From an uncultured Lachnospiraceae bacterium (GTDB taxonomy: Bacteria > Bacillota > Clostridia > Lachnospirales > Anaerotignaceae): DNA of 64,000 bases. Of the stretch, positions 8,748-17,993 are shown piece by piece (the first letter of the stretch is position 1; each line of letters opens with the position of its first letter). The notes beneath the pieces are model-generated. The model was not told where the DNA came from, made no database searches, and worked only from the letters and a program-made list of their open reading frames with translations. The translations under genes and the position numbers were made by a program. The DNA lies in NCBI GenBank assembly GCA_944384295.1, contig CALWSU010000004.1, positions 1 to 64,000 of the forward strand. Direction: 5' to 3'.

Positions 8748-10250
8748 TCAAAATACCCATGGCATTTCTTCTTTGCGATGCAGTTTTTCTAATTTAACAC
8801 CATATTGTTCATACTCACGTAAGCTATCCAAAATATCCTGATCATACTTATATGTGCAAATCAATATCATATCGGGTTGTAATTCAGGTATTTCCTTTGG
8901 TCCATGCACAATTCTTTCATCCGCCATTTGTCCCCAAGTCTTTGGATCGCTGTTAAATTGCAGCCATTCAAATTCTGGGGTTCCAAAAAACTCTTGATAA
9001 AGTCTAATGATTAGATTAGAAAATCCGCCATTTGGATAAAGCCCAACTTTTTTATATCCTTTCTGATACAAAAGATCTCGAAGTCGTTCTTTATGCGCTT
9101 CTTTTGTAAAATACGTCTGTTCTGCACGACGATACGTATCTGCTACAGCATCTATAATGCCTAATTTTTGTGTACATTGTCTTTCACATTTACCGCATTT
9201 TACACATGGATTTTCTGCTGTTTCTGGCAACCAACCTTCATCATGCAACAGTGGACGAAACATTTGAATATGATACAACAATTCTTCTGGTTCTGTACGA
9301 TTATATGTAGCCGCTGGCTCAAACAATAGTGCATTGCGAGCCTGCATAATTGCTGCTGTAGGTATATTTTTAGGACAACCTTCACAATATTTGCATCCTG
9401 TACAAAAACCTTTCAATTCAGCTACACTATGCATAACCCTTTCCAATCTCTCTGCTGGTGGTTCTGGATCAGGCTTGGAAAACACGCTAATACTATCCAT
9501 TAATTCTTTTTCACTTTTTACGCCGCCCAAAACAACATCTACTGCCGGATGTGCTTTCACAAAACGCAACGCTGCATGAATTGTATTACCTTCATCCTTG
9601 TCACCACAAGCAAAAGAAAAATAATCTTTATTCTGTGCGATTACTCCACCACCCAAAGGATTCATTACTGTAACACCAATATCTTTTGCATAAGCAGCAT
9701 CCAAAATTGGTTTTAAATTCGCTGCGCTGAGCATAGAATAAGAAACTGTAATTGCTTCAAAAGCGTTACTATCAATAATTTTCAAAATATCTGCTGGGGG
9801 TGCATGCAGAGAGCAACAAATATGATCAATCAATCCTTCTTCTTTTAGCTTCAAAGCACCTTCATAAATCCCCCCTTTTTTCATAATATTTTGAAATATT
9901 TCATAATTCCAAATTGTCCAACATGTAAAATATTGTGCTTTTTCTAAACCCATAGTTTTGAGATACAACTCAACTCTTTTACGTGCTTCATCCGCTGTTC
10001 TATCTTGTCCATACATCACTTTTGCTGTGACAGTAAAAGGAGTACTGGTTTGCTGAAATGCTTCTTTTAATACAATCGGAGCCATACCAGCTGAGTAATT
10101 AAAACCCACATCTACATAAGTAATACCCATATCTAAGGCTTTACGAACTATTTTTATGGATTTTTCAATTCCTTCGGTATCATTTGGACCCGAAATTGGG
10201 AATCTGGATGTACCAAGACCCAACGGAAAATGTTTTTGCAAAATACTCAT
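8748..10250 (-). CDS. Aldo/keto reductase fused to two 4Fe-4S motifs and a Rossmann-like tail
   Basis: 500-aa, three-part protein. Residues 1-270 are an aldo/keto reductase barrel with a possible catalytic set Asp47, Tyr52, Lys77 and His149. Residues 283-292 (CTGCKYCEGC) and 349-359 (CVKCGKCERQC) are two ferredoxin-type clusters, as in AKR/ferredoxin proteins of anaerobes. Residues about 394-500 form a Rossmann-like domain (KKVGLYPNGGF; DMILICTYKYD) similar to domains in three neighbours. It presumably reduces or oxidises a sugar or nucleotide-sugar carbonyl using electrons passed through the clusters; this is inference. The ATG has an upstream AGGAGG. The gene is followed by a terminator. 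Confidence 0.85.
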   Translation of the reverse strand: MSILQKHFPLGLGTSRFPISGPNDTEGIEKSIKIVRKALDMGITYVDVGFNYSAGMAPIVLKEAFQQTSTPFTVTAKVMYGQDRTADEARKRVELYLKTMGLEKAQYFTCWTIWNYEIFQNIMKKGGIYEGALKLKEEGLIDHICCSLHAPPADILKIIDSNAFEAITVSYSMLSAANLKPILDAAYAKDIGVTVMNPLGGGVIAQNKDYFSFACGDKDEGNTIHAALRFVKAHPAVDVVLGGVKSEKELMDSISVFSKPDPEPPAERLERVMHSVAELKGFCTGCKYCEGCPKNIPTAAIMQARNALLFEPAATYNRTEPEELLYHIQMFRPLLHDEGWLPETAENPCVKCGKCERQCTQKLGIIDAVADTYRRAEQTYFTKEAHKERLRDLLYQKGYKKVGLYPNGGFSNLIIRLYQEFFGTPEFEWLQFNSDPKTWGQMADERIVHGPKEIPELQPDMILICTYKYDQDILDSLREYEQYGVKLEKLHRKEEMPWVF

Positions 10251-10320
10251 ATATACCTCCTAAACAATATGAGATGCTATAATATAACAATCTTTTGGCT
10301 GTCCAGTCTTTTCTAAAAAT

Positions 10321-11493
10321 TCAGTTCATTTCTAATGTAATTGTATCTAGCATAGGACAAGCAATCAGAAAACCATACTCTTGTTTAAGTATATTCTCCA
10401 CTGGTTCTGTTATATATCCATGAAATTCTAAAACTCTATACTTATCATACACATGAATTAGACAAGCTTTTGGATATCGGTTTTGAATATATTGATAAAT
10501 ACTTTCTGTCAGCACACTTATACCCCATAAAGAATATTCAAAATCTTCACCAAATCTTTCAACGTTCTGTTCTATCAAAGGAATTGTTTTAGATAATGCA
10601 GTTACACCTACACGATGTGGACGTTCAGAGTAAAATTGATTAATTTTTCTACATGATGTTTCCATTTGAAAAACATCTTTCAATCTTGCAGAAACTAAAT
10701 CCAACATTATTTTTTTGTATTCTTTCAAATCTACTGGTTCGGGATTCCAGTCAATTTGATCATATTGTGACTGATCATAAATAGGAAGAAAACGATCACA
10801 CCAGGTATAACGACTAGGAAAATCATTTTTTGCAAGAATAACTGGAATTCCCATTGCCATACATGGAATTGCAGCATGAAGTCTAGATGTAATGATCAAT
10901 CTTGCAGATGTAGCATATTCCTCAAGCAGTGCTTTCGCCATTCCATACAAATCTTCCCCTTCAGGAATAAGATGTGACAAACGTACAGCATTTTTCTTTA
11001 AATTTTCTGGTATTTGTTCCTCTAATTCTGGTTGTACATCAACCAAATATACCTTTCCATCTTCATTATATTTCTCTAAATGAGGAAAACAAATGGTAAT
11101 ACAACCATTCAAATATGCTTTTATCCCATTTTTTAGGCATTCATTCAGGGTGTGTTCGTCTCTACATCCAATCGGTTCATGTGCTTTCAAATATTCAATA
11201 TCTTCTTGATTCAATGCACCATCTAATAATGACCAACATATAAAAACAGGAATCACCTTATTTGAAAATGCTTTAGAAATAGAATGATATCGCGGATGAC
11301 CTTTTACAATTGGTAATATTACTGGTTCACCACTATAACTAGAAATTTCCGGTTTATCAATATGTATAATAGAATTTTTTTGAATTCCCATATATTGATA
11401 AATTTCATCCATTGCCAAATCTATAATAGTTTCACCTATATTATTTTTACGCTCGGAAATTCTGGATTTTGAATAGGTGGTAGCAAACTTCAT
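10321..11493 (-). CDS. Polysaccharide pyruvyl transferase family protein
   Basis: 390-aa protein of the PS_pyruv_trans (CsaB-like) family, which transfers pyruvate from phosphoenolpyruvate to sugar hydroxyls as ketals, giving surface polymers negative charge. Typical stretches are the family-like PIVKGHPRYHS, EPIGCRDEHTL, and the C-terminal-half SRLHAAIPCMAMGIPVIL. After about residue 310 there is an extra domain (EYSLWGISVLTESIYQYI ... GFLIACPMLD). It resembles the Rossmann-like domains of neighbouring enzymes. The gene is 27 bp downstream of the radical SAM gene and is probably co-transcribed with it and with the aldo/keto reductase. Cytoplasmic. Confidence 0.8.
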   Translation of the reverse strand: MKFATTYSKSRISERKNNIGETIIDLAMDEIYQYMGIQKNSIIHIDKPEISSYSGEPVILPIVKGHPRYHSISKAFSNKVIPVFICWSLLDGALNQEDIEYLKAHEPIGCRDEHTLNECLKNGIKAYLNGCITICFPHLEKYNEDGKVYLVDVQPELEEQIPENLKKNAVRLSHLIPEGEDLYGMAKALLEEYATSARLIITSRLHAAIPCMAMGIPVILAKNDFPSRYTWCDRFLPIYDQSQYDQIDWNPEPVDLKEYKKIMLDLVSARLKDVFQMETSCRKINQFYSERPHRVGVTALSKTIPLIEQNVERFGEDFEYSLWGISVLTESIYQYIQNRYPKACLIHVYDKYRVLEFHGYITEPVENILKQEYGFLIACPMLDTITLEMN

Positions 11494-11520
11494 ACAGCAA
11501 AATCCTCCTAACTGATTAAT

Positions 11521-12321
11521 TTACATTTGTTCTGCAGCTGGATATCTAGGTAGAATGTCCATATATTTCTGTTTGCAATAACGGCAAGAGCGACGAGAAT
11601 ATTCATAGAAATCAGCAATGATCTCTCTCTTTTCTTCCCTACTCAAAGTATTATCACGCAGTAATACAAAATCTCTGTCTTTGGGTGGGAACAATCCCAT
11701 TTCCAACATAAAACAAGAATTTGCACAACGATGTAATTTACCATCATAAACATGCATATTTTTGATACGATTTTGTGGACAATTTCGTGCATTTGCTTCC
11801 AACACATAGCCAGGTTCTTTCAGGTCATGTGGATTTGTATTATCAATCCAACCACCAAAATACTGATCTTCTCCGTTATATTTTTTCAAAACAAGATGTA
11901 TATTATGTTTTTCACAGAAAGCAACAAATTGATCTTTTGCTTTTGATAATTCACCATAGTCACTAATGTATATACTTAACTTGTCCCCATATTGCAACAA
12001 TGCCTTTTGTTCTTCTTCGTTTGGAAAAATAGTAGCATTGCTTTCAATAATAAGTCGTTCAAAACGATTCATATATTTTGTAGCATAATTTAATAATTTT
12101 GCAAAATCTGGATAGACAAATACTTCTCCACCTACAAATTGTAACCATACTACTTCATCAAATAGATCAAAACAAGCATCGATATCTCCGCAAACATCCT
12201 CTAAAGGAATATGACGACGTTTTACTGGTCCATATAAAAAATCACCACATAACTTACAATTTAAACTGCAATGTGTTGTAGGTACAATTGCTAGTCGACG
12301 AGCACTTAATTTTTCATTCAT
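11521..12321 (-). CDS. Radical SAM/SPASM-like enzyme
   Basis: 266-aa radical SAM protein. The cluster motif CSLNCKLC (Cys18, Cys22, Cys25) binds the 4Fe-4S/SAM cofactor. Further Cys pairs (CANSC, CRYCKQ) near the C-terminus suggest an auxiliary cluster. ATG 12321 follows AGGAGGAG at correct spacing, while the earlier TTG is spurious. Neighbouring glycosyltransferases and the pyruvyl transferase suggest a sugar or glycan precursor as substrate, but peptide modification cannot be excluded. A decayed fragment of a paralogue lies at 13653-13719. Confidence 0.85.
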   Translation of the reverse strand: MNEKLSARRLAIVPTTHCSLNCKLCGDFLYGPVKRRHIPLEDVCGDIDACFDLFDEVVWLQFVGGEVFVYPDFAKLLNYATKYMNRFERLIIESNATIFPNEEEQKALLQYGDKLSIYISDYGELSKAKDQFVAFCEKHNIHLVLKKYNGEDQYFGGWIDNTNPHDLKEPGYVLEANARNCPQNRIKNMHVYDGKLHRCANSCFMLEMGLFPPKDRDFVLLRDNTLSREEKREIIADFYEYSRRSCRYCKQKYMDILPRYPAAEQM

Positions 12322-12578
12322 AGTTTCTCCTCCTAAAAATATATACAAAACTACATTTTAACTTGTATTTATGCTTATTATATAACTTTTATTAAATTAT
12401 ATAAAGTATTATATCAAGAAAAAGATTGCCAATATATAAACATCTTTGTTTTTGATCTTTTCCTAAAATCTATATATTTTACTAAGTATAACATATTGCA
12501 TTGTATATTATGATAAAAAAATTCCTATTTTTAAATAACTGAATAATCAATCAACATATTTATTGGATATTTTTCTTA

Positions 12579-13619
12579 TTATTTATGTATAGTCAGCAAT
12601 AAATTTCTTATTTCTATATTATATTTTTCATATTCTGGTAACATATAAATTTTATCCTTTATTTCATGAATAAAATCGCTTCTTTTAGCTAAATTATTAA
12701 ATTGTGAATCTGCTTTTCGTTCCATTGTATCTTTCCATAATGAATCAGAAAAAATTCCATTTAAAAGCTTTATTTTCTTTCCTGTATCCAACTGAGCATT
12801 AAATATCTTTTCTATTGCTTCATCTACTAATGAAAGATAAATAGCATAAAGAAAATCCTCATTCAACCTAGAAATAGGACCATAATGCTCTATATATTCT
12901 TTTGTTGCTACCCATAAATCATGATAACTACTTAAACTCTCCTCATTAATATTTGTATTCGAAAAAGAACGAGGATATAGATAATATTGATACATAGCTT
13001 TTCCGTAAATACCTACACGTTTCGCTTTTTGAAACATATTTAAAGTCCATAATGTATCATTACAAATTCTCGCTTTTCCTGGTGGTCTTGGATAATCTAC
13101 TTTTTTTAAGAATGTAGTTGAATAAAGTTTACCCCACAAATAAGAAATAAAACCTCTATATTGAATAAAAGCATCCGCAAATAATTGGTCATGAATAATT
13201 AAATTATCATCTAAAACTCTATGCTTTAATACTTCTCCTGTTACACTATCTATTTTATCATATCCACATGCTGCCAAATCTAAATCATTTTCTACTGCAA
13301 AATTAACCATATTTTCCAAAAAATCTGGTGTATAGGCATCATCTGCATCACACCATACAATATAATCTGCATCAGTTGCATTGATAATTGTACGAAAAAT
13401 TGCCCAACCATTTGTAGGATCATTTTTACTAACATTTAATGGTATAATTCGTTTATCACTTCTATAATATCTTTGAATAATATCCCATGTGTGATCATGA
13501 GAACCGTTGTCAAGAATATAATATTGAAAATTATCGAATGTTTGATTTAAGATACTTTCGATTGTTCGGCTAATTGTTTCTTGACCATTATATGCCATCG
13601 TAAAAATATTGACTTTCAT
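12579..13619 (-). CDS. Family 2 glycosyltransferase, copy a
   Basis: 346-aa GT-A glycosyltransferase. It has the N-terminal nucleotide-sugar fold (FTMAYNGQETISRTIESIL) and a DXD-like motif (WCDADDAYTPDFL) that binds metal and sugar nucleotide. It shares long near-identical stretches with the copy at 15243 (for example NDLDLAACGYDKID and QYRGFISYLWGKLYS), so the two arose by duplication. It probably adds one sugar to a lipid-linked or protein-linked glycan. No transmembrane segment is visible. ATG 13619 begins MKVNIF, with only a weak ribosome-binding site. Confidence 0.85.
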   Translation of the reverse strand: MKVNIFTMAYNGQETISRTIESILNQTFDNFQYYILDNGSHDHTWDIIQRYYRSDKRIIPLNVSKNDPTNGWAIFRTIINATDADYIVWCDADDAYTPDFLENMVNFAVENDLDLAACGYDKIDSVTGEVLKHRVLDDNLIIHDQLFADAFIQYRGFISYLWGKLYSTTFLKKVDYPRPPGKARICNDTLWTLNMFQKAKRVGIYGKAMYQYYLYPRSFSNTNINEESLSSYHDLWVATKEYIEHYGPISRLNEDFLYAIYLSLVDEAIEKIFNAQLDTGKKIKLLNGIFSDSLWKDTMERKADSQFNNLAKRSDFIHEIKDKIYMLPEYEKYNIEIRNLLLTIHK

Positions 13620-13652
13620 AAAAACACCTATTCTTTGATTTGAAAAATTTAG

Positions 13653-13719
13653 TTAAACAAATACCTTTCTACCTACAAATTGCAGGCATAGTACTTTATC
13701 ATAAAGATTAAAGTATTTC
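13653..13719 (-). pseudogene. Fragment of a radical SAM gene
   Basis: The minus-strand frame reads YDKVLCLQFVGRKVFV and then TAA. This matches FDEVVWLQFVGGEVFV of the intact radical SAM protein at 11521-12321, and the DNA is also clearly similar to the segment near 12118-12175. No flanking coding sequence can be followed, so it is a short relic. It sits between copy a of the glycosyltransferase and the FkbM gene. Confidence 0.7.
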
Positions 13720-13908
13720 ATAATGAAATAATACTTTACCAAGACATACAAAAAACCTATAATAACTTATAGATTAGGCTACAATATATTGTATGTACAA
13801 TGTCTAGTAAATGAATATCTCATTTTTGTTATAGTTTTTTTCCTGAAAACATCAGCAAATTACATTATATTCAGCCTATTTTTTACTTTCATACTGATTA
13901 TATTATAG

Positions 13909-15039
13909 TTAAATTGCGTAAAGTATTAAATCCCAAAAACTTTCTCCTATTTGCCACAATCTCAATTTATAATCATTTCGTATCTTCAAAATTGTCTGCG
14001 GCAGTTCATAAATATCCTCCGGCTTATGATACGCACAAATAATGAGTTGCGGTTTTTTCTCTTGAATTAATTTTGTAGCACCTACCAATGCTTGACTTTC
14101 TGATCCTTCTATATCCATTTTAATTATTGTCGCCCATTGTTCCTTCGGCTTATCTGCAAAAAATTCATCCAAAGATACTACTGAAACTGTATTAAATTTT
14201 TCATTATCTCCCTGCACCACAGAAGAACCAATAAAATCTGCATTGGGATTTGCCGCAAATTTCAGTTCAGTTTTATGGCTCCATAAACCATATGGTACAA
14301 TTTCTACTTTTGAATATATAGACAGATTTTTTCTTGCCAAAACGCAATTATTGGAGTCTGGTTCAAAGGAATAAATATATTGATAATTTTTTCCTTCTTT
14401 TTTCATATGTAGAATAAATTCTTCTGCTGTATCTCCAATATATGCACCTCCATCTACATATACTTCATTTTCTTTTAGTTTAATATCTGGAAACGCAAAA
14501 TATCCATCTTGATATAAGGAATGTGGTGTACAAGGTGTACCCAATAAAAATAATCGAATTCTATCTAAAATACATTCTCTTGATATCTTATCTGTAAAAA
14601 ATTCATATGCCCAACGATAGCCATTTAAATGTTTTTGTCGAAAAACTTCTGGAGATAGTATCGCTGGAAAACGTAAAAAATAAATCTGTGTATCCGAAAA
14701 TCCTAATTGACATAAAAAATCAAAAATTTCTTTTTCATGTCGCCATGTTGTAATCAATACAAAAGCATCTTTGTAATTTTCTACCAGTTGTTGTGGCGTA
14801 ATAATATCATATGTTTTATCTTTATACTGGTATACACCGGTTGCCTTGCTATCACAAACACAAGTTGCTTTTACCGCTTTAGTCGCCAGAGTAAATAAGG
14901 CAAATTCGCAATTTCCACCTGCACCATATAAAACTAAAGGATGATCTTTTTCTTTTTCCATATCTGCAAAAATATTTTTGCAACTATTCTGAATTGCCTC
15001 TTGTTCTATCTCTAAATATAATTCATCAAACGTTTTCAA
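13909..15039 (-). CDS. FkbM-family methyltransferase with N-terminal Rossmann-like domain
   Basis: 376-aa protein. Residues about 33-125 form a small Rossmann-like domain (HPLVLYGAGGNCEFALF; DAFVLITTWRHEKEI). The C-terminal half is an FkbM-type SAM methyltransferase with VYVDGGAYIGDTAEEF, SFEPDSNNC and IIKMDIEGSES. FkbM enzymes usually O-methylate sugar or polyketide hydroxyls. The N-terminal domain is related to those in the methyltransferase at 7215 and the aldo/keto reductase at 8748. A 200-bp AT-rich gap precedes it, so it may have its own promoter. The target is probably the glycan made by this locus. Confidence 0.85.
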   Translation of the reverse strand: MKTFDELYLEIEQEAIQNSCKNIFADMEKEKDHPLVLYGAGGNCEFALFTLATKAVKATCVCDSKATGVYQYKDKTYDIITPQQLVENYKDAFVLITTWRHEKEIFDFLCQLGFSDTQIYFLRFPAILSPEVFRQKHLNGYRWAYEFFTDKISRECILDRIRLFLLGTPCTPHSLYQDGYFAFPDIKLKENEVYVDGGAYIGDTAEEFILHMKKEGKNYQYIYSFEPDSNNCVLARKNLSIYSKVEIVPYGLWSHKTELKFAANPNADFIGSSVVQGDNEKFNTVSVVSLDEFFADKPKEQWATIIKMDIEGSESQALVGATKLIQEKKPQLIICAYHKPEDIYELPQTILKIRNDYKLRLWQIGESFWDLILYAI

Positions 15040-15242
15040 ATTTGTCTCTCCCTTTTTCCAAATACTATTGCTGATTCAGTTATTTTTTATCTCTTAAGAA
15101 TATAATACTAACCTCATTCCAATTATAAATTATTATCTTGAATAAAACTTACTACAAATATTTGTTTAGAAAAGATAGTCTTCAAATCATGATATAACAT
15201 TCATATTGATTTTTATAGAAAGTGCCTTATCCCTTAACCCCA

Positions 15243-16292
15243 TTAATCATTGACTGTCAACAAATCATTGATATGGTTGACCAGTTGCTTATGCTCTTCA
15301 TTGTTTGGCAGTGCATTGATTTTTTCCTTTATATCAGATACAAACTTTCCTCTCGCCGCCAGATTTTGGAATACAGGATCAGCATCTCGATTGAGTGTAT
15401 CTGCCCATACAGGATCACAAAATACTTCTTCTAATAATTCCAATTTCTTTTTTGTATCCAATGCAGAAGCAAATATATTTCCTACTGCTTCATCTACCAA
15501 CGAAAGATGAATGGCATAAAGAAAATCTTCATTCAATTTGGAAATTGGTCCATAATATTCTAAATACTTTCTCGTAACATTCCACAAATCTCTATAACTG
15601 CTTAAACTTGCTTCAATATTTTGATGTGAAAGCGAATGTGGATATTGATAGTACTGATACATAGACTTTGCATAAATCCCTACACGTTTTGCTTTGCGAA
15701 ACATATTTAAAGTTCCTATCGTATCATTACAAATTCGTTCTTTTTTTAGTGCTCCTGTTCCAGTAGCAATTTTTCGTTTTAAAAATGGAATAGAATATAA
15801 TTTCCCCCATAAATAAGAAATAAAACCTCTATATTGTATGAATGAGTCTGCAAACAACTGATCATAAATAATTAGATTTTCATTCAAAGATTTATGTTTT
15901 AGCACTTTCCCTGTCAGACCATCTATTTTATCATACCCGCATGCTGCCAAATCTAAATCATTTTCTTCTGCAAAATTGACCATATTTTCTAAAAAATCTG
16001 GTGTATAGGCATCATCTGCATCACACCATACAATATACTTGGCATCACTTGCATGCACAAGTGTATGAAAAAAAGCCCCTCCATTAGGAGGATCGTTTTT
16101 GTTAACTGAAATAGGTATGATACGGTCATCTTTTTTACAGTATTCATATATAATTTCTTCTGTATCATCTGTGGAAGCATTATTCAGTATATAATATTCA
16201 AAATTACAATATGTTTGATTTAATATGCTTTCTATAGTACGCCTTATCGTCGATTGCGCATTATATGCCATTGTAAAAATAATTACTTTCAT
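15243..16292 (-). CDS. Family 2 glycosyltransferase, copy b
   Basis: 349-aa GT-A glycosyltransferase, paralogue of 12579-13619. The nucleotide-sugar fold starts at MKVIIFTMAYNAQ and the DXD-like motif is WCDADDAYTPDFL. ATG 16292 is chosen over 16313 because AAGGGGA precedes it. The copies differ mainly in the C-terminal third and around the acceptor region, suggesting different acceptor or donor use. The locus order on the minus strand (GT-b, FkbM, radical SAM relic, GT-a, radical SAM) fits a past GT/radical SAM block duplication. Confidence 0.85.
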   Translation of the reverse strand: MKVIIFTMAYNAQSTIRRTIESILNQTYCNFEYYILNNASTDDTEEIIYEYCKKDDRIIPISVNKNDPPNGGAFFHTLVHASDAKYIVWCDADDAYTPDFLENMVNFAEENDLDLAACGYDKIDGLTGKVLKHKSLNENLIIYDQLFADSFIQYRGFISYLWGKLYSIPFLKRKIATGTGALKKERICNDTIGTLNMFRKAKRVGIYAKSMYQYYQYPHSLSHQNIEASLSSYRDLWNVTRKYLEYYGPISKLNEDFLYAIHLSLVDEAVGNIFASALDTKKKLELLEEVFCDPVWADTLNRDADPVFQNLAARGKFVSDIKEKINALPNNEEHKQLVNHINDLLTVND

Positions 16293-16313
16293 AATTTTCC
16301 CCTTCAAAAACAT

Positions 16314-16842
16314 TGATTTGTTATGTTAATATAAATTGCTATCTTCTCTTTCTTGATATATTATGGAAATAAGGCTAGTTTTCTTTTACTTCCAAGAAAG
16401 AGGGATTATCTTATATAAATATGAAAAGATTCAACAAGAGAAGCAAAAATATCTTTGTCATAACCCAGTTCGTTACAGTCAAAAAACTTTCAAACAAGTA
16501 AAACTCTGAATATCCACATACCCCTATTTGTGGAAAAAACTTCTCATTGGCATTTGATATTTATTTACACACTTATTCATTTTTTTATACCAACTATTCA
16601 TTATAATGAAAAATTGTGTTGTTACATTATTGTATAATAATCAGAAAACATTTCTTCTTATTTATATTTATACAATTCTAAATAGATATTACATTATAAA
16701 CTAGCTTCACAACATAAACCTATACAAACGAAATATTAAAATTACATATATTACGATATGTAGAATAAAGATATCGTATTGCATATTATTTGGAATGAAT
16801 TTTTTTGCATATCCGAAAACAATCTATATAAACAGAATGTAT
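16314..16842. other. AT-rich intergenic region
   Basis: About 530 bp upstream of glycosyltransferase copy b, very AT-rich. It may hold that gene's promoter. I see no supported gene; weak coding-like scraps near 16430-16510 are not convincing. Confidence 0.4.
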
Positions 16843-16990
16843 AGACTGTAGAAAATTAGATATTTATAATTTTTAAGAGCGTAAAAGATGTTAGGAAGCT
16901 TTGGCTTTATACCTCTATCTACTCGTCAAAAGCTGGAATGAAATAAGCCTTGACAACGGAATATCAACTTTTTTCGACATCTTGTAGAAT
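16843..16990 (+). repeat. Dispersed stem-loop element, degenerate copy B
   Basis: Starts with AGACTGTAGAAAA, as does the reverse complement of the copy at 54632-54859. AATTTTT, AAGAGCG, CTTTATAC, ACTCGTCAAA and TTTTTCGACA-like blocks follow in the same order. The middle is deleted compared with that copy. The following hairpin (ATGTATA/TATACAT near 16990-17004) sits where copy A has GCGGCAT/ATGCCGC, with different bases but retained pairing. It lies just beyond the glycosyltransferase gene ending at 17073. Confidence 0.7.
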
Positions 16991-17072
16991 GTATAGGTTA
17001 TACATCATCTTTAATTACTTCAATCAAACTATTATGTAATTTATATAAATCATTTTCTTTTGATTTATCCTT

Positions 17073-17993
17073 TCATAAAAAAACACCTATCCATTCTTTT
17101 TCAAAATCCAATAATTCTGGAGAAGATAAAAATTCCTTCTTATGTTTTTTGAGTTCTTGTGTCATATATGCTAACTGCTTCTCGCATCCAGACAACTGAA
17201 GTCTATGTATTTTTTCCACCATAGAAATCATAAATGACCATTCAAAATAACGAAAGGCATTTGCATGATCTGGAAACTTTTCACTGAGCCACACAGTTCT
17301 AACGCGATATGCATGGAGATATTCATCCAATGTTTCTGCATTCAACAAACTATGATTGGTTGTCCATGCTGAATTATTACCTTCATGGCGATAAAATGTA
17401 TATTTAGGTAAACCATGATATGCTACTTTATTTGCTTCTGCTAACAAACGATACATAAGCGCAATATCATCATATGCACCTTCTTCTGGGAAACGAAGTG
17501 TATCCGCCAGTCTGCGACAAAACAGCTTTGTTGGAAAAGCCATATTATATTTTTTACGCCACATCAGTTCAATCAGTGCTTCAGCTGCATTCATAATTTT
17601 CTTTTCCTGAAATACTTTATCAGCAGCTCCACAAATAGCAACATCCGCATCATTTTCTACCGCAAGATTATATAAAAATTCCAAAAAATCTTTTTCCGCC
17701 CAATCATCGTCATCAATGAATGTAACATAACTTCCACGCACTGCATCCAACCCTGTATTACGTCCAGAACCGATATTGCCTCGTTCTCTATGAATGACTT
17801 TAATTCTACTATCTTTTGCAGCATATGTATCTGCTATGATCCCGCTACGATCACTAGACCCATTATCTACAATAATGAATTCAAAATCTGTTTCTGTTTG
17901 TGCAAGAATACTTTCTATCGCTCTGGAAACAAGATTTTCTCGATTATATGTCAGCATGATCACACTAATTTTGGGCGTTCTTTCTACACTCAC
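17073..17993 (-). CDS. Family 2 glycosyltransferase
   Basis: 306-aa GT-A glycosyltransferase with ISVIMLTYNRENLVSRAI at the N-terminus and the DXD motif FIDDDDWAEKDFL. Its start overlaps the stop of the upstream CDP-glycerol-type transferase by 4 nt, so the two are translationally coupled in an rfbF operon. The stop is TGA at 17075-17073. The same frame continues for 24 sense codons (KDKSKENDLYKLHNSL and on) to TAA at 17000-16998, so the C-terminus may have been shortened by a nonsense change. Confidence 0.85.
   Translation of the reverse strand: MSVERTPKISVIMLTYNRENLVSRAIESILAQTETDFEFIIVDNGSSDRSGIIADTYAAKDSRIKVIHRERGNIGSGRNTGLDAVRGSYVTFIDDDDWAEKDFLEFLYNLAVENDADVAICGAADKVFQEKKIMNAAEALIELMWRKKYNMAFPTKLFCRRLADTLRFPEEGAYDDIALMYRLLAEANKVAYHGLPKYTFYRHEGNNSAWTTNHSLLNAETLDEYLHAYRVRTVWLSEKFPDHANAFRYFEWSFMISMVEKIHRLQLSGCEKQLAYMTQELKKHKKEFLSSPELLDFEKEWIGVFL

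Noticed and set aside
12117..12175. Similarity to 13653-13719 as a mobile repeat
   Set aside because: The shared segment encodes homologous radical SAM protein sequence, so it is a gene relic rather than an element.
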